64,000 nucleotides of DNA from Herbiconiux daphne (GTDB taxonomy: Bacteria; Actinomycetota; Actinomycetes; Actinomycetales; Microbacteriaceae), in NCBI RefSeq assembly GCF_024979295.1, contig NZ_JANLCJ010000004.1, forward strand, positions 434,001-498,000, read 5' to 3'. How positions within the stretch are numbered: position 1 is the stretch's first letter; each line of letters begins with the position of its first letter. Below are positions 51,845-60,870 of this stretch, piece after piece. The translations under genes were made by a program, and so were the position numbers. The notes beneath the pieces are model-generated. The model did no database searches. It saw nothing but the letters and a program-made list of their open reading frames with translations, and was not told where the DNA came from.

Positions 51845-52408
51845 TCAGTACGAGGGCAGCGAGCGCACGAACGAGTCGATCAGTCGGTCGAAGCTGCGGT
51901 CGACGTCGACCGGCAGGCCGAAGCCGCCGGCCGCCTCGAGCGCGACGAATCCGTGCAGCACGGCGCGGAGGCCCCGCGTGGCGTCGATGGCGTCGTCGCC
52001 GCTGAGTCCGAAGCCCGCGAGCACGTCGAAGATCACCCGCACCGCCTGGTCGGCGGCGGCCACCTCGGCTTCGGGAGCGGTGTCGCGCGGAGCGGAGATC
52101 GTGGCGGCGTAGCGACCCGGATGCTGCTGCGCCCAACTGCGAAGGGCGTGCGCGAGCGCGGAGACCGCGTCGGCTCCCGAGCGGCCGACGGTCGCGCGCA
52201 CCATCACGTCGGTGAGCTCGCGGATGGCGCGTTCGGCGATCGTGGCGCGCAGGGCGCCGAGGCCGTCGATGTGCTTGTAAAGACTCGGCAGCTTGATGCC
52301 GAGGCGCGCCGCGACAGCAGCGAGCGTCACCGACTCGAGGCCGACCTCGTCGGCGAGCTGCTCGCCCTCCAGGGCCACGCGCTCGCTGGTCACTCCCGCC
52401 CTAGGCAC
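51845..52408 (-). CDS. TetR/AcrR family transcriptional regulator (TetR_C_33/WHG-like)
   Basis: 187 aa from a GTG that overlaps the hydrolase stop codon (GTGCCTAG). HTH: EQLADEVGLESVTLAAVAARLGIKLPSLYKHIDGLGALRATIAERAIREL. The C-terminal part (HPGRYAATISAP..., AIDATRGLRAVLHGFVALEAAGGFGLPVDVDRSFDRLIDSFVRSL) is the WHG-type ligand domain. Probably co-transcribed with and regulating the alpha/beta hydrolase gene. A second GTG five codons later is an alternative start. Confidence 0.87.
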   Translation of the reverse strand: MPRAGVTSERVALEGEQLADEVGLESVTLAAVAARLGIKLPSLYKHIDGLGALRATIAERAIRELTDVMVRATVGRSGADAVSALAHALRSWAQQHPGRYAATISAPRDTAPEAEVAAADQAVRVIFDVLAGFGLSGDDAIDATRGLRAVLHGFVALEAAGGFGLPVDVDRSFDRLIDSFVRSLPSY

Positions 52409-53273
52409 GGTCGCCTTCGGCGCCGGCGCTCGTGAAGCCGCCCGCCGCCCGCACGGATTCGGCGAACGCCAGCACCGCGGGAGTGACGATCTCGGGGCGT
52501 TGCGCGTGGGGGTAGTGGCCGGCATCCGGAACCATGACCACCTCGGCGCCGGCGTGCGCGGCGAACCGCTCGGCGATCCACGCACTCTCGGCCGCCGGGT
52601 CTCGGAAGTCGGGGTCGCGCTCGCCCATCACCACGAGTGCGGGCGCCGACACGCGGCCGACCGCGGCCTCGGCCTCGGCGTGGCTCGTGCGCGTGGTGCG
52701 CGAGAACGCCCGGGTGCGGCCGGGCCGGCGAAGGGCCTCGGACACCGAGGCACGATAGGCGTCGAAGTCGGCCGGGCGGTGGCCGGCGAAGAGGGTCGGC
52801 AGGTAGGCGTTCCAGACCGCGGCGGCCCAGGGGCGGGCCATCATCACGCGGAAGAGACCGGCCAGCAGCAGGTTCATCGGCGGGTTGCGCACGAACGGGC
52901 CGACGAGCACGAGGCCCGCCACGAGCTCAGGGCGGCGGGCCGCGAGCACGGCCGACCCGGCGCTCATCGAGTTGCCGACCACGACGGCGGGGCCGCCGAG
53001 GTGCTCGATCAGCGCGATCAGGTCGTCGGCGGTGTCGGAGTCGCCGTATGACGTGAAGGTCGCGTCGCTGTCGCCGTGGCCGCGCAGCTCGGCGTCGGCG
53101 ACGCGGAAGCCGGCCGCGACGAGCTGCGGCGAGAGTTCACGGTAGGTGGAGCGGAGGTCGCCCATGCCGGGCGAGGTGACGACCAGGGGGCCGTCGCCGG
53201 CGAGGCCGAAGGCCAGTCGGCCCTCGCCTCGGTCGAGGTAGCGGAGTTCGCTCTTGTTGTCCGTTGCGTTCAT
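52401..53273 (-). CDS. Alpha/beta hydrolase
   Basis: 290 aa. The nucleophile elbow is GNSMSAG (Ser), the acid probably lies in MGERDPDF, and the catalytic His is in PDAGHYPHAQRPE. The oxyanion region SPGMGDLRSTYREL and ELRGHGDSD fit haloalkane-dehalogenase/esterase-like enzymes. Substrate unknown. Overlaps the TetR gene downstream. An AT-rich stretch with repeated TAGC boxes (53286-53320) and a -10 box lie upstream. Confidence 0.88.
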   Translation of the reverse strand: MNATDNKSELRYLDRGEGRLAFGLAGDGPLVVTSPGMGDLRSTYRELSPQLVAAGFRVADAELRGHGDSDATFTSYGDSDTADDLIALIEHLGGPAVVVGNSMSAGSAVLAARRPELVAGLVLVGPFVRNPPMNLLLAGLFRVMMARPWAAAVWNAYLPTLFAGHRPADFDAYRASVSEALRRPGRTRAFSRTTRTSHAEAEAAVGRVSAPALVVMGERDPDFRDPAAESAWIAERFAAHAGAEVVMVPDAGHYPHAQRPEIVTPAVLAFAESVRAAGGFTSAGAEGDRA

Positions 53274-53279
53274 GTGGCT

Positions 53280-53318
53280 ACTGTAGCTAGCTTTTTGGCT
53301 AATTGCAATAGCTTTAGT
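53280..53318 (-). promoter_or_regulatory. Promoter/operator of the hydrolase-TetR operon
   Basis: Minus-strand TACAGT (53280-53285) ends 6 nt before the ATG, so the mRNA should be leaderless. Just upstream is an unusually AT-rich segment with TTAGC-CAAAAA-GCTAG and further TAGC boxes, a likely site for the TetR encoded in the same operon. Confidence 0.5.
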
Positions 53319-54353
53319 TCAGCGGCGGTCGGCGGCGCTGTCGTCGGGAGGGCGGCGGAAGGCGGCGAAGTCGTCGGAGGGGTCGGAGCCGGCACCCCGG
53401 CGGCGGGCGCGGCGGCCGGGGGTGAGCGCGGTGGTGCGTGTCGAGGTGGCGGTGGCCGTCGAGGTCGCGGTGGCGGTCGCTGTCGAGGTCGCGCGGGCTG
53501 ATGCGGCGGCGCGGCGGTTGACGGCGGTCGCGATGATCGCGATCGCGGCGATCAGCAGGGCGGCCAGCACGAGGCTCGGCGCGAGGAGTCCAGCCAGCTG
53601 CACGAGCAGAAGGGATGCGGGCCGCGTGCACCCGAAGGCATCGCAACTGGCCATCGAGAGATTGAGCGTCTGGGGCAGCGACACGAACACCGCGGCGCCC
53701 AGAGCCACGACGAGCAGTGCCCCGGCGAAGATCCAGAGCGCGACCGCGGGCGCGCGCCCCGGTTCGAGCTCGGAGTCGAGGTCGTGGTCAGGGTCGGCGT
53801 CGTGGCCGGCGAGGCCGTGAGTGCGACGGAGGCGCGAAGGAGCGGAAGTGACAGTGCCGTCGCGGTCGCGGTCGGCATCGCCTCCGCGGTCGCGGATGGA
53901 GTCGCTGTCGAGGTCACCGCCGACGGCCGCTCGGGGCATGACGTCGGCGAAGGGGTTGGTGCCGGCCATGCGTGAGCTCCCGTCCCGCTGCCACGAGGCT
54001 TCGGCGAGTTGCGGGCCCACGGCCCGCGCGACTCCGCCCCTCGCGCGCACGAGCAGCCCAAGGGCGAGCGCGATCACCCCGGCCGCCACGAACGCCGGAC
54101 CGAGCACCCGACCGACCGAGGTGAGCAGATAGAGCACGTCGTTGTCGGTGCGGCACCCGCCGTTGCTCGAACACGTCGACGACACCGAGAAAAGCGACAC
54201 CGCGCTAGCCAGCAGCCCGACGACAACCGCCACGACTCCCGCAATCCGCAGAGGTCCCGCGGCTCCCGACAGCGCTCGCACGTCGACCCTCCTCGGCCCG
54301 GAACCACACGTTCCCGTTGCCCCGAGGCTACTCGCCGCCCCCGGCTCCGGCAT
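53319..54353 (-). CDS. Membrane protein with low-complexity linkers, unknown function
   Basis: 344 aa from ATG 54353 (an upstream GTG at 54392 is possible). Four hydrophobic helices in two pairs (AGVVAVVVGLLASAVSLF, LGPAFVAAGVIALALGLLV; WIFAGALLVVALGAAVFV, LLAPSLVLAALLIAAIAIIA), separated by a cytoplasmic or external linker rich in Asp/Arg (DLDSDSIRDRGGDADRDRDG). The C-terminal tail has Thr/Ala/Ser dipeptide repeats (ATSTATATATSTATATST) that reflect tandem DNA repeats. Paired Cys (SSTCSSNGGC, SCDAFGC) lie after helices 1 and 3. No known family recognised. Confidence 0.7.
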   Translation of the reverse strand: MPEPGAASSLGATGTCGSGPRRVDVRALSGAAGPLRIAGVVAVVVGLLASAVSLFSVSSTCSSNGGCRTDNDVLYLLTSVGRVLGPAFVAAGVIALALGLLVRARGGVARAVGPQLAEASWQRDGSSRMAGTNPFADVMPRAAVGGDLDSDSIRDRGGDADRDRDGTVTSAPSRLRRTHGLAGHDADPDHDLDSELEPGRAPAVALWIFAGALLVVALGAAVFVSLPQTLNLSMASCDAFGCTRPASLLLVQLAGLLAPSLVLAALLIAAIAIIATAVNRRAAASARATSTATATATSTATATSTRTTALTPGRRARRRGAGSDPSDDFAAFRRPPDDSAADRR

Positions 54354-54422
54354 CGCCCCCGCCCTTCCCCGCACCCCGCACCCCCCGCCCACCCCGCGCC
54401 ACTCGCGCCACTCCCAGGCTCA

Positions 54423-55083
54423 GGTCGCACAAAACGCGCGTTAAAGACGCCCGCAGAGCATTCCGCGCGACCGCGACCGAGAGACACGGCATCCCATCGC
54501 CGCGAAGGGCACGGTGTACCTCGAGTGGTCGCCCCACCCCCACACCACACCTACGCTGTCGGTCGCACAAAACGCGCTATAAAGACGCCCGAGGAGCACT
54601 CTGCGCGACCGCAAGCGCAAGCGCCCGAAAAACACGTATGAGGGGCACGCTGCATGTCGAGCGGCAGCCCACCCCGACACCGCACCCACGCAGCCGGTCG
54701 CACAAAATGCTTCACAAAGACGCCCAGGGAGCATTTTGCGCGACCACGACCGGGAGCGCCGGGAAACACGTATGAGCGGCACGGTGCACGTCGAGCGGTA
54801 GCCCACCACGACGCCAGACCCTACGAGGCCGGTCGCACAAAATGCTCCATTCAGACGCCGGATGAGCGTTTTGCGCGACCACGACCGGGACCCATAACCG
54901 GGCGCGGTGCGGGCGCGACCGGGCACGTGGATGGCGCGAGGCCCGCGAGTGCCGCATCATCCGGTTGTCCGAGAGCAAGTGACCGCCGCAGGGGGCACGG
55001 TGTGCGTCGAGCGGTAGCCAAACCCGTGCTCTTGGTCGCACAAAACGCGCCACAAGGACGCCCGGGGAGCATTTTGCGCGACC
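54423..55083. repeat. Tandem array of five 50-bp hairpins interleaved with degenerate copies of a gene 3' end
   Basis: Hairpin units at 54423-54472, 54561-54610, 54696-54745, 54831-54880 and 55034-55083, each exactly 50 bp, of the form GGTCGCACAAAATGC ... GCATTTTGCGCGACC (one mismatch in the stem). Start-to-start spacing is 138, 135, 135, 203 bp. Between units lie decayed copies of the last 50 bp or so of the lyase gene ending at 55327. On the minus strand they read GDHSRYTVPFAAMGC, GYRSTCTVPLI and GYRSTHTVPPAAVTC, against GYHSTYTVPFAALAC in the gene. The long interval also contains a decayed copy (54931-54963) of the terminator at 55284-55319. Confidence 0.92.
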
Positions 55084-55283
55084 GCGACCGGGGTGGAGCG
55101 GTCGGCCGCGGTAAGGAGCGCTCGGCGCGCGGGTGACGTGGAGCGCCCGGCACGCGGGTGGCGCGGAGCGGTCGCGCACGCCGCACGCGGGTAGCGCGGA
55201 GCGGGCGCGACGGGCGCGGAGCGGGCGCGAGCCGGCGCGCACGGGAAACGCAGGTGGGGCGGAGCGGCGCGAGCGGGCGCGCG
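55084..55283. other. Low-complexity GC-rich spacer
   Basis: About 200 bp made largely of variants of GGAGCGG(T/G)CGCG and CACGCGGGT, repeated irregularly. No coding potential is evident; frames here are fortuitous. It separates the lyase terminator from the hairpin array and looks like another decayed tandem repeat. Confidence 0.6.
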
Positions 55284-55319
55284 CGGATGGCGCGGGGCAC
55301 GCGAGCCCCGCGCCATCCG
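55284..55319 (-). terminator. Terminator hairpin of the lyase gene
   Basis: 15-bp perfect arms CGGATGGCGCGGGGC (55284-55298) and its complement (55305-55319) around a 6-nt loop, 7 bp after the lyase stop codon. A degenerate copy lies at 54931-54963 in the downstream array. Confidence 0.8.
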
Positions 55320-55326
55320 GGGGGCG

Positions 55327-58275
55327 CTAGCAGGCGAGCGCCGCGAAGGGCACGGTGTAGGTGGAGTGGTAGCCCACCCCGTCGACGAACGAGAACGCCG
55401 TCACCGTGGCCGACCCGGCGGCGACGGAGGTCTGGCCCGCCGGCACCAGGCTGTAGACGGCCTTGCCCGGGGCCACGGCCGACTCCTTCTTGTCGACGCC
55501 CAGCACCGAGAGCCGGATGTCGGCCTTCTGCGCCGCGTTGTTGTAGCCGTAGACCGCCACGTGCGCCGTGCCGTTCACGCACTGCGATCGGGCGTTCGCG
55601 CCGATCGGCACCGGCTGCGATCCGGTCACCACCGCCGTGGCCGACGGCCCGGAGGCCGGAGACGCTCCGACGTCGCTCACCGCGACGACCGTCGCCGCAT
55701 AGCGGCCCGCGGGCACGCCCGCGAACGACGCGCGCGCCTGGTCGGCACCGACCGTGACCGAGAGCGGCGCGGCCCCGGAAGACGGCGTGAGCGTCACGAC
55801 GTAGCCGGTGAGCGGTGAGGTGCCGGCGGCATCCGGAGCCTTCCAGGTCACGTTGACACCCGCGCTGTCGACCCCGATCGAGGGTGCCGCCACGGGCAGC
55901 GGGGCCGCGCGCAACGGCACGTTCGCGAACGACATGTCGCTGGCGAGGTAGAAGCCGGTGTAGCTCGGCTGGTTATAGGTGGTGTTCTGGCGGGCGACCT
56001 CGGCGCGGTACTGCGCGTCGTGCATGAGCGTGTAGAGCTTGTGCGCGGTCACCTCGGTGCTGAGGTAGATGCGCAGAGCACTCGAGTCGGCCGTGCGCAC
56101 CACGAGCTCCTCGCGCCAGTCGCCCAGCACGTCGGCCACGAGGCTCGCGGTGCCCTTCGTGCCGTTGTTCGAGCGGGTGCCGTCGGCGGTGAGCTGGCGG
56201 CCGCGGGTGAAGTCGTCGATCGTGACCGTCGCGTCACCGCTGCCGTTGACGAGCTGCGTCGTGAAGTCGCCCTTCCAGTGGATCGACTGGTTGGTGCCCG
56301 GCATCGCCGAACCGAGGCTGTCGCCCGCGGCCGACCGCAGCCGGGTGGCCCAGGTCTCGAGCCCCGGCACCGATGGGTCGACGTCGCCGATCATGCCGCG
56401 GCCCGTGTCGCGGCCGCTGTACTCGCCGTAGATCACCTCGCCCGTCGCCGCGTCGCGCAACGCGTAGCCGTAGGGCGCCGAGGTCGCCCCTTCGTGCACG
56501 GTGAAGATCTCGAGGCCAGGCCGGTTCGGATCGATGTCGGTGACGTGCATCGCATCGCCGTGACCGAGCTTCGCCTCGGTTCCGGGCGCCGCACTGCCCG
56601 CGGGCAACGTGTCGTAGGAGCTGTAGAGCAGGCTGCCGTCGTCGTCGAGGGTGGCCGAGCCGTAGACGATCTCCTGCTTGCCGTCGGCGTCGACATCCGC
56701 GGCGCTGAGCGAGTGGAAGCCCTGCGTCGTGAGCCGGCCCCACTCGGGCGACGTGCCCTCGCGGCCGTGCGGTGAGTCGTTGAAGGGGTTCGTCATCGGC
56801 ACGAAGCCGCTGTCGACGAGGAATCGCTGCGAGAGCGTCTCACCGTTCCAGTCCCAGGCGGCGACGGTCGCGCGCGTGTAGTAGCCGCGGGCGAACACGG
56901 CCGAGGGATGCTCGCCGTCGAGATAGGCGACACCGGCCAGGAAACGGTCGACGCGGTTGCCCGGCTCGATGCGCGCCATCGCGTAGTCGCCCCAGAGCAG
57001 TCCGTCGTCGGTGCGGCCCGGCTCGTAGGGGATGGTCTGCAGCTCGGCACCGGTCGCGCCGTCGAACACCGTGAGATATTCGGGGCCGTCGACGATGAAG
57101 CCGTTGAAGTTGCGCAGCTTGTTGTTGCCGCTCCGCGAGGGGGCGTAGACGTCGATGAAGTAGTCGACCAACTCACGCGCATCCGCCTCCGACAGCGGGT
57201 AGCTGTGCGTCACCGGGATGCCGAAGGCCTGCTCGAGGGTGGCCGGCCAGCTGCCGTCGAGCACCTCGGGCCGGGTCGCCCAGCCCTGGAACACCTCGAC
57301 CAGATGATCGGCGTAGTCGGCGGCGCTCAGGCGGTAGTCGTCGCTGTTGCTGTAGCCGGCCGCGATGTCGGCGGCGGGCATGGTGACGAAGCCCTCGTTG
57401 GTCACCGAGCCGTCGGGCGCGAAGCCGGTCGACTTGGTGCCGGGCGCCGTCTTCATGATGGTCTCGGCCCGTCCGTCGCCGTCGAAGTCGTACACCATGA
57501 ACTCGGTGTAGTGCGAGCCGGCGCGGATGTTGACGCCGAGGTCGATGCGGTTCAGCAGGGTGCCGTCGAGCTCGTAGGTGTCGATGTAGACCGTTCCGGT
57601 GTAGCCGACCTGCGAGACGTCTTTCGAGTTCGACGGGTCCCACTTCACGACGAACTCGTAGTCGCCGTCGCCGTCGACGTCGCCCACCGACGCGTCTCCG
57701 GCGGAGTAGGTGTAGGCCTCGCCCATCGGCGTCACGCCGTCGGCCGGCTTCTGCAGCGGCAGGTTCGCGAAGTTCTGGGCCAGTGGCACGACGGATTCGC
57801 TCGGCGCCTGCTCGTGGCCGCCCAGAACGGCGGCGACCCGGTATTCGGCGCCGGTGGAGCCGGCGGCGTCGAGGTAGTTGGTGCTGTCGGTGACGGTGGC
57901 GATCTTCTCGCCGTCGCGATAGACGGCGAAGTCGGCACCGGTGAGGCCGGTGGCGTTCGACCCGTAGGCCTCGCCCTTGAGCAACCGCCAGCTGAGGAAC
58001 TGTCCGCCCGAGGTGGTCACCGCGATCAGCCCGCGGTCGAGCGACTCGAGCTGCGGTGCGGCGGTTCCCGCGCCGCCGCTCGGGAGGCCGGATGCCGCGG
58101 CGGCGGCGCTCGGGAGGCCGTTCTGGCCTCCCGACGAGACGTCGGCCTCCGTGCCCACGTCATTCGAATGTGGCGCGGTGTCGAGAGCGAAAGCGGCCGG
58201 TGCCGCCGTGAACGCCAGCGCGGCGGTCGTCGTGGCGACGATCCCGGCGCGCAGCACAGTTCTGAAACGATTCAT
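55327..58275 (-). CDS. Secreted rhamnogalacturonan lyase (polysaccharide lyase family 11) with fibronectin III-like domain
   Basis: 982 aa. Signal peptide (about 1-30), an Ala/Gly/Ser-rich linker, then the PL11 eight-bladed beta-propeller from about residue 75 to 770: RGLIAVTTSGGQFLSWRLLKGE, GDASVGDVDGDGDYEFVVKWDPSNSKD, FMVYDFDGDGRAETIMKTAPGTK, AYLDGEHPSAVFARGYYTRATVAAWDW, LGDWREELVVRT. The DxDxDG calcium sites are intact. A fibronectin III-like domain (PSIGVDSAGVNVTWKAPDAAGTSPLTGYVVTLTPSSG) and a C-terminal beta domain ending in Cys follow. It cleaves rhamnogalacturonan I of plant pectin by elimination. The gene's 3' end has been duplicated in the adjacent array. Confidence 0.95.
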   Translation of the reverse strand: MNRFRTVLRAGIVATTTAALAFTAAPAAFALDTAPHSNDVGTEADVSSGGQNGLPSAAAAASGLPSGGAGTAAPQLESLDRGLIAVTTSGGQFLSWRLLKGEAYGSNATGLTGADFAVYRDGEKIATVTDSTNYLDAAGSTGAEYRVAAVLGGHEQAPSESVVPLAQNFANLPLQKPADGVTPMGEAYTYSAGDASVGDVDGDGDYEFVVKWDPSNSKDVSQVGYTGTVYIDTYELDGTLLNRIDLGVNIRAGSHYTEFMVYDFDGDGRAETIMKTAPGTKSTGFAPDGSVTNEGFVTMPAADIAAGYSNSDDYRLSAADYADHLVEVFQGWATRPEVLDGSWPATLEQAFGIPVTHSYPLSEADARELVDYFIDVYAPSRSGNNKLRNFNGFIVDGPEYLTVFDGATGAELQTIPYEPGRTDDGLLWGDYAMARIEPGNRVDRFLAGVAYLDGEHPSAVFARGYYTRATVAAWDWNGETLSQRFLVDSGFVPMTNPFNDSPHGREGTSPEWGRLTTQGFHSLSAADVDADGKQEIVYGSATLDDDGSLLYSSYDTLPAGSAAPGTEAKLGHGDAMHVTDIDPNRPGLEIFTVHEGATSAPYGYALRDAATGEVIYGEYSGRDTGRGMIGDVDPSVPGLETWATRLRSAAGDSLGSAMPGTNQSIHWKGDFTTQLVNGSGDATVTIDDFTRGRQLTADGTRSNNGTKGTASLVADVLGDWREELVVRTADSSALRIYLSTEVTAHKLYTLMHDAQYRAEVARQNTTYNQPSYTGFYLASDMSFANVPLRAAPLPVAAPSIGVDSAGVNVTWKAPDAAGTSPLTGYVVTLTPSSGAAPLSVTVGADQARASFAGVPAGRYAATVVAVSDVGASPASGPSATAVVTGSQPVPIGANARSQCVNGTAHVAVYGYNNAAQKADIRLSVLGVDKKESAVAPGKAVYSLVPAGQTSVAAGSATVTAFSFVDGVGYHSTYTVPFAALAC

Positions 58276-58295
58276 CTTTGAATACCCATCCCCTG

Positions 58296-58307
58296 GAAAG
58301 CGCTTTC
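58296..58307. promoter_or_regulatory. LacI-type operator upstream of the lyase gene
   Basis: Perfect 12-bp palindrome GAAAGCGCTTTC, 20 bp before the lyase ATG, of the form typical of LacI/GalR/CcpA-family sites. Implies sugar-dependent control by a LacI protein encoded elsewhere. Confidence 0.65.
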
Positions 58308-58402
58308 TACGGGTGCCCAGCCTATTACCCCCGTTCAGGGGTGGTCAAGAACCCGATCGACGGATGTCGCGCAGGGGGCGGCATCCGGAATTCAGTTGTG
58401 GC

Positions 58403-58415
58403 TACAAGTGTTGTA
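58403..58415. promoter_or_regulatory. Palindrome in the VOC dioxygenase promoter
   Basis: TACAA-GTG-TTGTA, 7 bp before the ATG of the two-domain VOC gene; an additional TTGT lies upstream at 58396. Candidate site for a MarR-type regulator not encoded here. Confidence 0.4.
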
Positions 58416-58422
58416 ATGGAGC

Positions 58423-59295
58423 ATGACGAACTCCCCCGACCTTCTCGCCCCGTCGACCGCGATGGGCGCGGTCACTCTGCGCGTGGGCGACCTCGACGGC
58501 ATGGTCGCCTACTACCGCGACGCGGTGACGCTCGACGTGATCAGCCGCGACGGCGACTCCGCGGTGCTCGGGCGCGGCGGAGTGCCGGCCCTGGTGCTGC
58601 AGCACGCCCCGGAGCTCACGAGCCCCGAGCCGCGCGCGGCGGGACTCTTTCACACCGCCATCCTGTTCGACAGCGAGCAGGCGCTCGCGGCCGCGGTGTA
58701 TTCGGTCGCCAGCCGTTTTCCGCAGTCGTTCACGGGGTCGAGCGACCACCTGGTGTCGAAGGCGTTCTACTTCACCGACCCCGAGGGCAACGGCGTCGAG
58801 CTCTATTGGGACCGCGACCGCAGCCAGTGGAGCTGGGTGCACGGGCAGATCGAGATGTCGACGCTGTTCCTCGACCCCAACGTGTTCCTGCAGCAGAACC
58901 TGACCGACGAGCTGGTCGCCGACCCACGGGTGGGCAGCGCGGGCATCGGGCACGTGCACCTCTCGGTCGGTGACGTGCCGCAGGCGCGCGACTTCTATGT
59001 CGACAAGCTCGGCTTCGAGGTCACCACGGCGTTCGGGCCGTCGGCCCTCTTCGTCTCGGCGGGGGGCTACCACCACCACATGGCCATGAACGTGTGGAAC
59101 TCGCGCGGCGCCGGGCGGCGGCAACCCGCCCTGGGACTCGGACAGGTCGAGATCGTGCTGCCCGACGCCGACGAGGTGGCGGCCGCCGACGAGCGCCTGC
59201 GCCATCACGGGCTGCAGACCGCCGATGACGGCCGGTCGGTCACCGTCAGCGACCCGTGGGACAACACGATCGTGCTGCGCCCCGCCGCCGACTGA
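58423..59295 (+). CDS. Two-domain VOC protein, catechol 2,3-dioxygenase-like (CatE type)
   Basis: 290 aa with two VOC modules. Module 1 has VTLRVGDLDGMVAYYRDAVTLDV, GLFHTAILFDS (His) and DPEGNGVELYWDRDRSQW (Glu). Module 2 has GIGHVHLSVGDVPQARDFYVDKLGFEV (His), YHHHMAMNVWNSRG and DPWDNTIVLRP. This arrangement matches CatE-like proteins of Gram-positive bacteria, which cleave catechol or hydroquinone-type compounds. GGAG precedes the ATG. Divergent from the lyase gene; substrate unproven. Confidence 0.87.
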   Translation: MTNSPDLLAPSTAMGAVTLRVGDLDGMVAYYRDAVTLDVISRDGDSAVLGRGGVPALVLQHAPELTSPEPRAAGLFHTAILFDSEQALAAAVYSVASRFPQSFTGSSDHLVSKAFYFTDPEGNGVELYWDRDRSQWSWVHGQIEMSTLFLDPNVFLQQNLTDELVADPRVGSAGIGHVHLSVGDVPQARDFYVDKLGFEVTTAFGPSALFVSAGGYHHHMAMNVWNSRGAGRRQPALGLGQVEIVLPDADEVAAADERLRHHGLQTADDGRSVTVSDPWDNTIVLRPAAD

Positions 59296-59364
59296 CGACG
59301 CCACCGCCGCGCGAGCCACCCCCGGGCGAGCCGCCGGAAGCGGCCCGCCCCGAGGTGAGACGCC

Positions 59365-60870
59365 CTACGCCGGGATGCCCACCTCTTCGGCCGCGACATC
59401 CGCGCCCGGCGCCGACGGCTCGAGGGCCTCGGCCACCCGCAGTGCCAGCGTGGGGTCGACGTTGTGCCAGTACTCCAGCACGCGCACCCGCAGCTCGGGA
59501 ATCGTCACCTTCGACACGTGACCGGCGATGTTCGAGACCAAGCGGGCTCGGGCGGCGTCGTCGAGCACCTCGCGCACGAGGGTTCCCGCCTGGCCGAAGT
59601 CGTCGTCGTCGGCGTGCAGGGTCGCGGCGACACGGAGAAGCGCGCCGTCGGAATCCCATCCCGAGTCGTCACCGGCGAGCGCGGGGTCGGCGTGCGGGCC
59701 GCCGAACGAGTTCGGCGCGTAGACGGGCACCGACGGATCGTTGTGGCTGAACCGCATCGCGCCGTCTTTCGAGTAGGAGTTCGACGCCAGCGGTGCGTTG
59801 ACCGGAAGCTGCGCATGGTTGGTGCCCACGCGGTAGCGGTGCGCGTCGGCGTAGCTGAAGATGCGCGCGAGCAGCATCTTGTCGGGCGACGCCGCGATGC
59901 CGGGAACGAAGTTCGAGGGCGCGAAGGTGGCCTGCTCGATCTCGGCGAAGTAGTTCGACGGGTTGCGGTCGAGGGTCATGGTGCCCACCTCGATCAGCGG
60001 GTAGTCGGCGTGCGGCCACACCTTGGTGAGGTCGAACGGGTTGAAGCGGTAGGTCGCGGCATCCGCGTAGGGCATGATCTGCACCGACAGCGTCCAGGTC
60101 GGGAAGTCGCCGCGCGAGATCGCCTCGGAGAGGTCGCGGATGTGGAAGTCGGCGTCTTCCCCGGCGATCTGGTCGGCGGCGGCCTGGGACAGGATCTCGA
60201 TGCCCTGGTTCGTCTTGAAGTGGTACTTCACCCAGAACTTGGCGCCTTCGGCGTTGATCCACTGGTAGGTGTGCGAGCCGAAGCCGTCCATGTGACGCCA
60301 GGATGCCGGCAGGCCGCGGTCGCCCATCAGCCAGGTCACCTGGTGGGCGCTCTCGGGCGAGAGGGTCCAGAAGTCCCACTGCATGTCGTGGTCGCGCAGA
60401 TGGCTGCCCGGCAGGCGCTTCTGCGAGTGGATGAAGTCGGGGAACTTGATGCCGTCGCGAATGAAGAACACCGGGGTGTTGTTGCCGACCAGGTCGTAGT
60501 TGCCCTCGTCGGTGTAGAACTTCAGCGCGAAGCCGCGCGGGTCGCGCCAGGTGTCGGGCGAACCCTGCTCGCCGGCGACCGTCGAGAACCGCGCCAGCAT
60601 GTCGACCTTGGCGCCCGGCTGAAACAGCGAGGCGCGTGTGTAGGCGCTCACGTCACCCGTGGTCTCGAACGTGCCGAACGCCCCGCCGCCCTTCGCGTGC
60701 ACCACGCGCTCCGGCACCCGTTCGCGGTTGAACTGCGCGAGCTTCTCGACCAGGTAGTGGTCGTGCAAAACGACGGGGCCGTCGGCGCCGACGCTCTGCG
60801 AGTGGTCGTCGCTCGCGACCGGGGCTCCGGAGTTGGTGGTGGTGGCGTTACGGGTGGTGAAGTCGGTCAA
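59365..60870 (-). CDS. Monofunctional heme catalase
   Basis: 501 aa from a TTG start with GAGGAG upstream. The TTG overlaps the fur stop by 4 bases (TTGA); the longer open frame is not homologous. Active-site His58 ([14 protein letters not shown]), Asn131 ([12 protein letters not shown]) and the proximal heme ligand Tyr in [17 protein letters not shown] define a clade 3 small-subunit catalase. It degrades hydrogen peroxide in the cytoplasm. Translationally coupled to the Fur-family regulator, so its level should follow peroxide or iron status. Confidence 0.95.
   Translation of the reverse strand: MTDFTTRNATTTNSGAPVASDDHSQSVGADGPVVLHDHYLVEKLAQFNRERVPERVVHAKGGGAFGTFETTGDVSAYTRASLFQPGAKVDMLARFSTVAGEQGSPDTWRDPRGFALKFYTDEGNYDLVGNNTPVFFIRDGIKFPDFIHSQKRLPGSHLRDHDMQWDFWTLSPESAHQVTWLMGDRGLPASWRHMDGFGSHTYQWINAEGAKFWVKYHFKTNQGIEILSQAAADQIAGEDADFHIRDLSEAISRGDFPTWTLSVQIMPYADAATYRFNPFDLTKVWPHADYPLIEVGTMTLDRNPSNYFAEIEQATFAPSNFVPGIAASPDKMLLARIFSYADAHRYRVGTNHAQLPVNAPLASNSYSKDGAMRFSHNDPSVPVYAPNSFGGPHADPALAGDDSGWDSDGALLRVAATLHADDDDFGQAGTLVREVLDDAARARLVSNIAGHVSKVTIPELRVRVLEYWHNVDPTLALRVAEALEPSAPGADVAAEEVGIPA

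Noticed and set aside
54441..54926. Small minus-strand proteins within the hairpin array
   Set aside because: They read through hairpins and decayed copies of the lyase 3' end; no start signals. Better explained as repeats than as genes.
54423..55083. CRISPR array
   Set aside because: The regular repeats are palindromic 50-mers, but the spacers are about 85 bp, homologous to each other and to the adjacent gene end, and no cas genes are present.
54423..55083. Integron cassette array with attC sites
   Set aside because: Hairpins separate short segments, but those segments hold no intact genes, no attC core sites (GTTRRRY) are recognisable, and there is no integrase.
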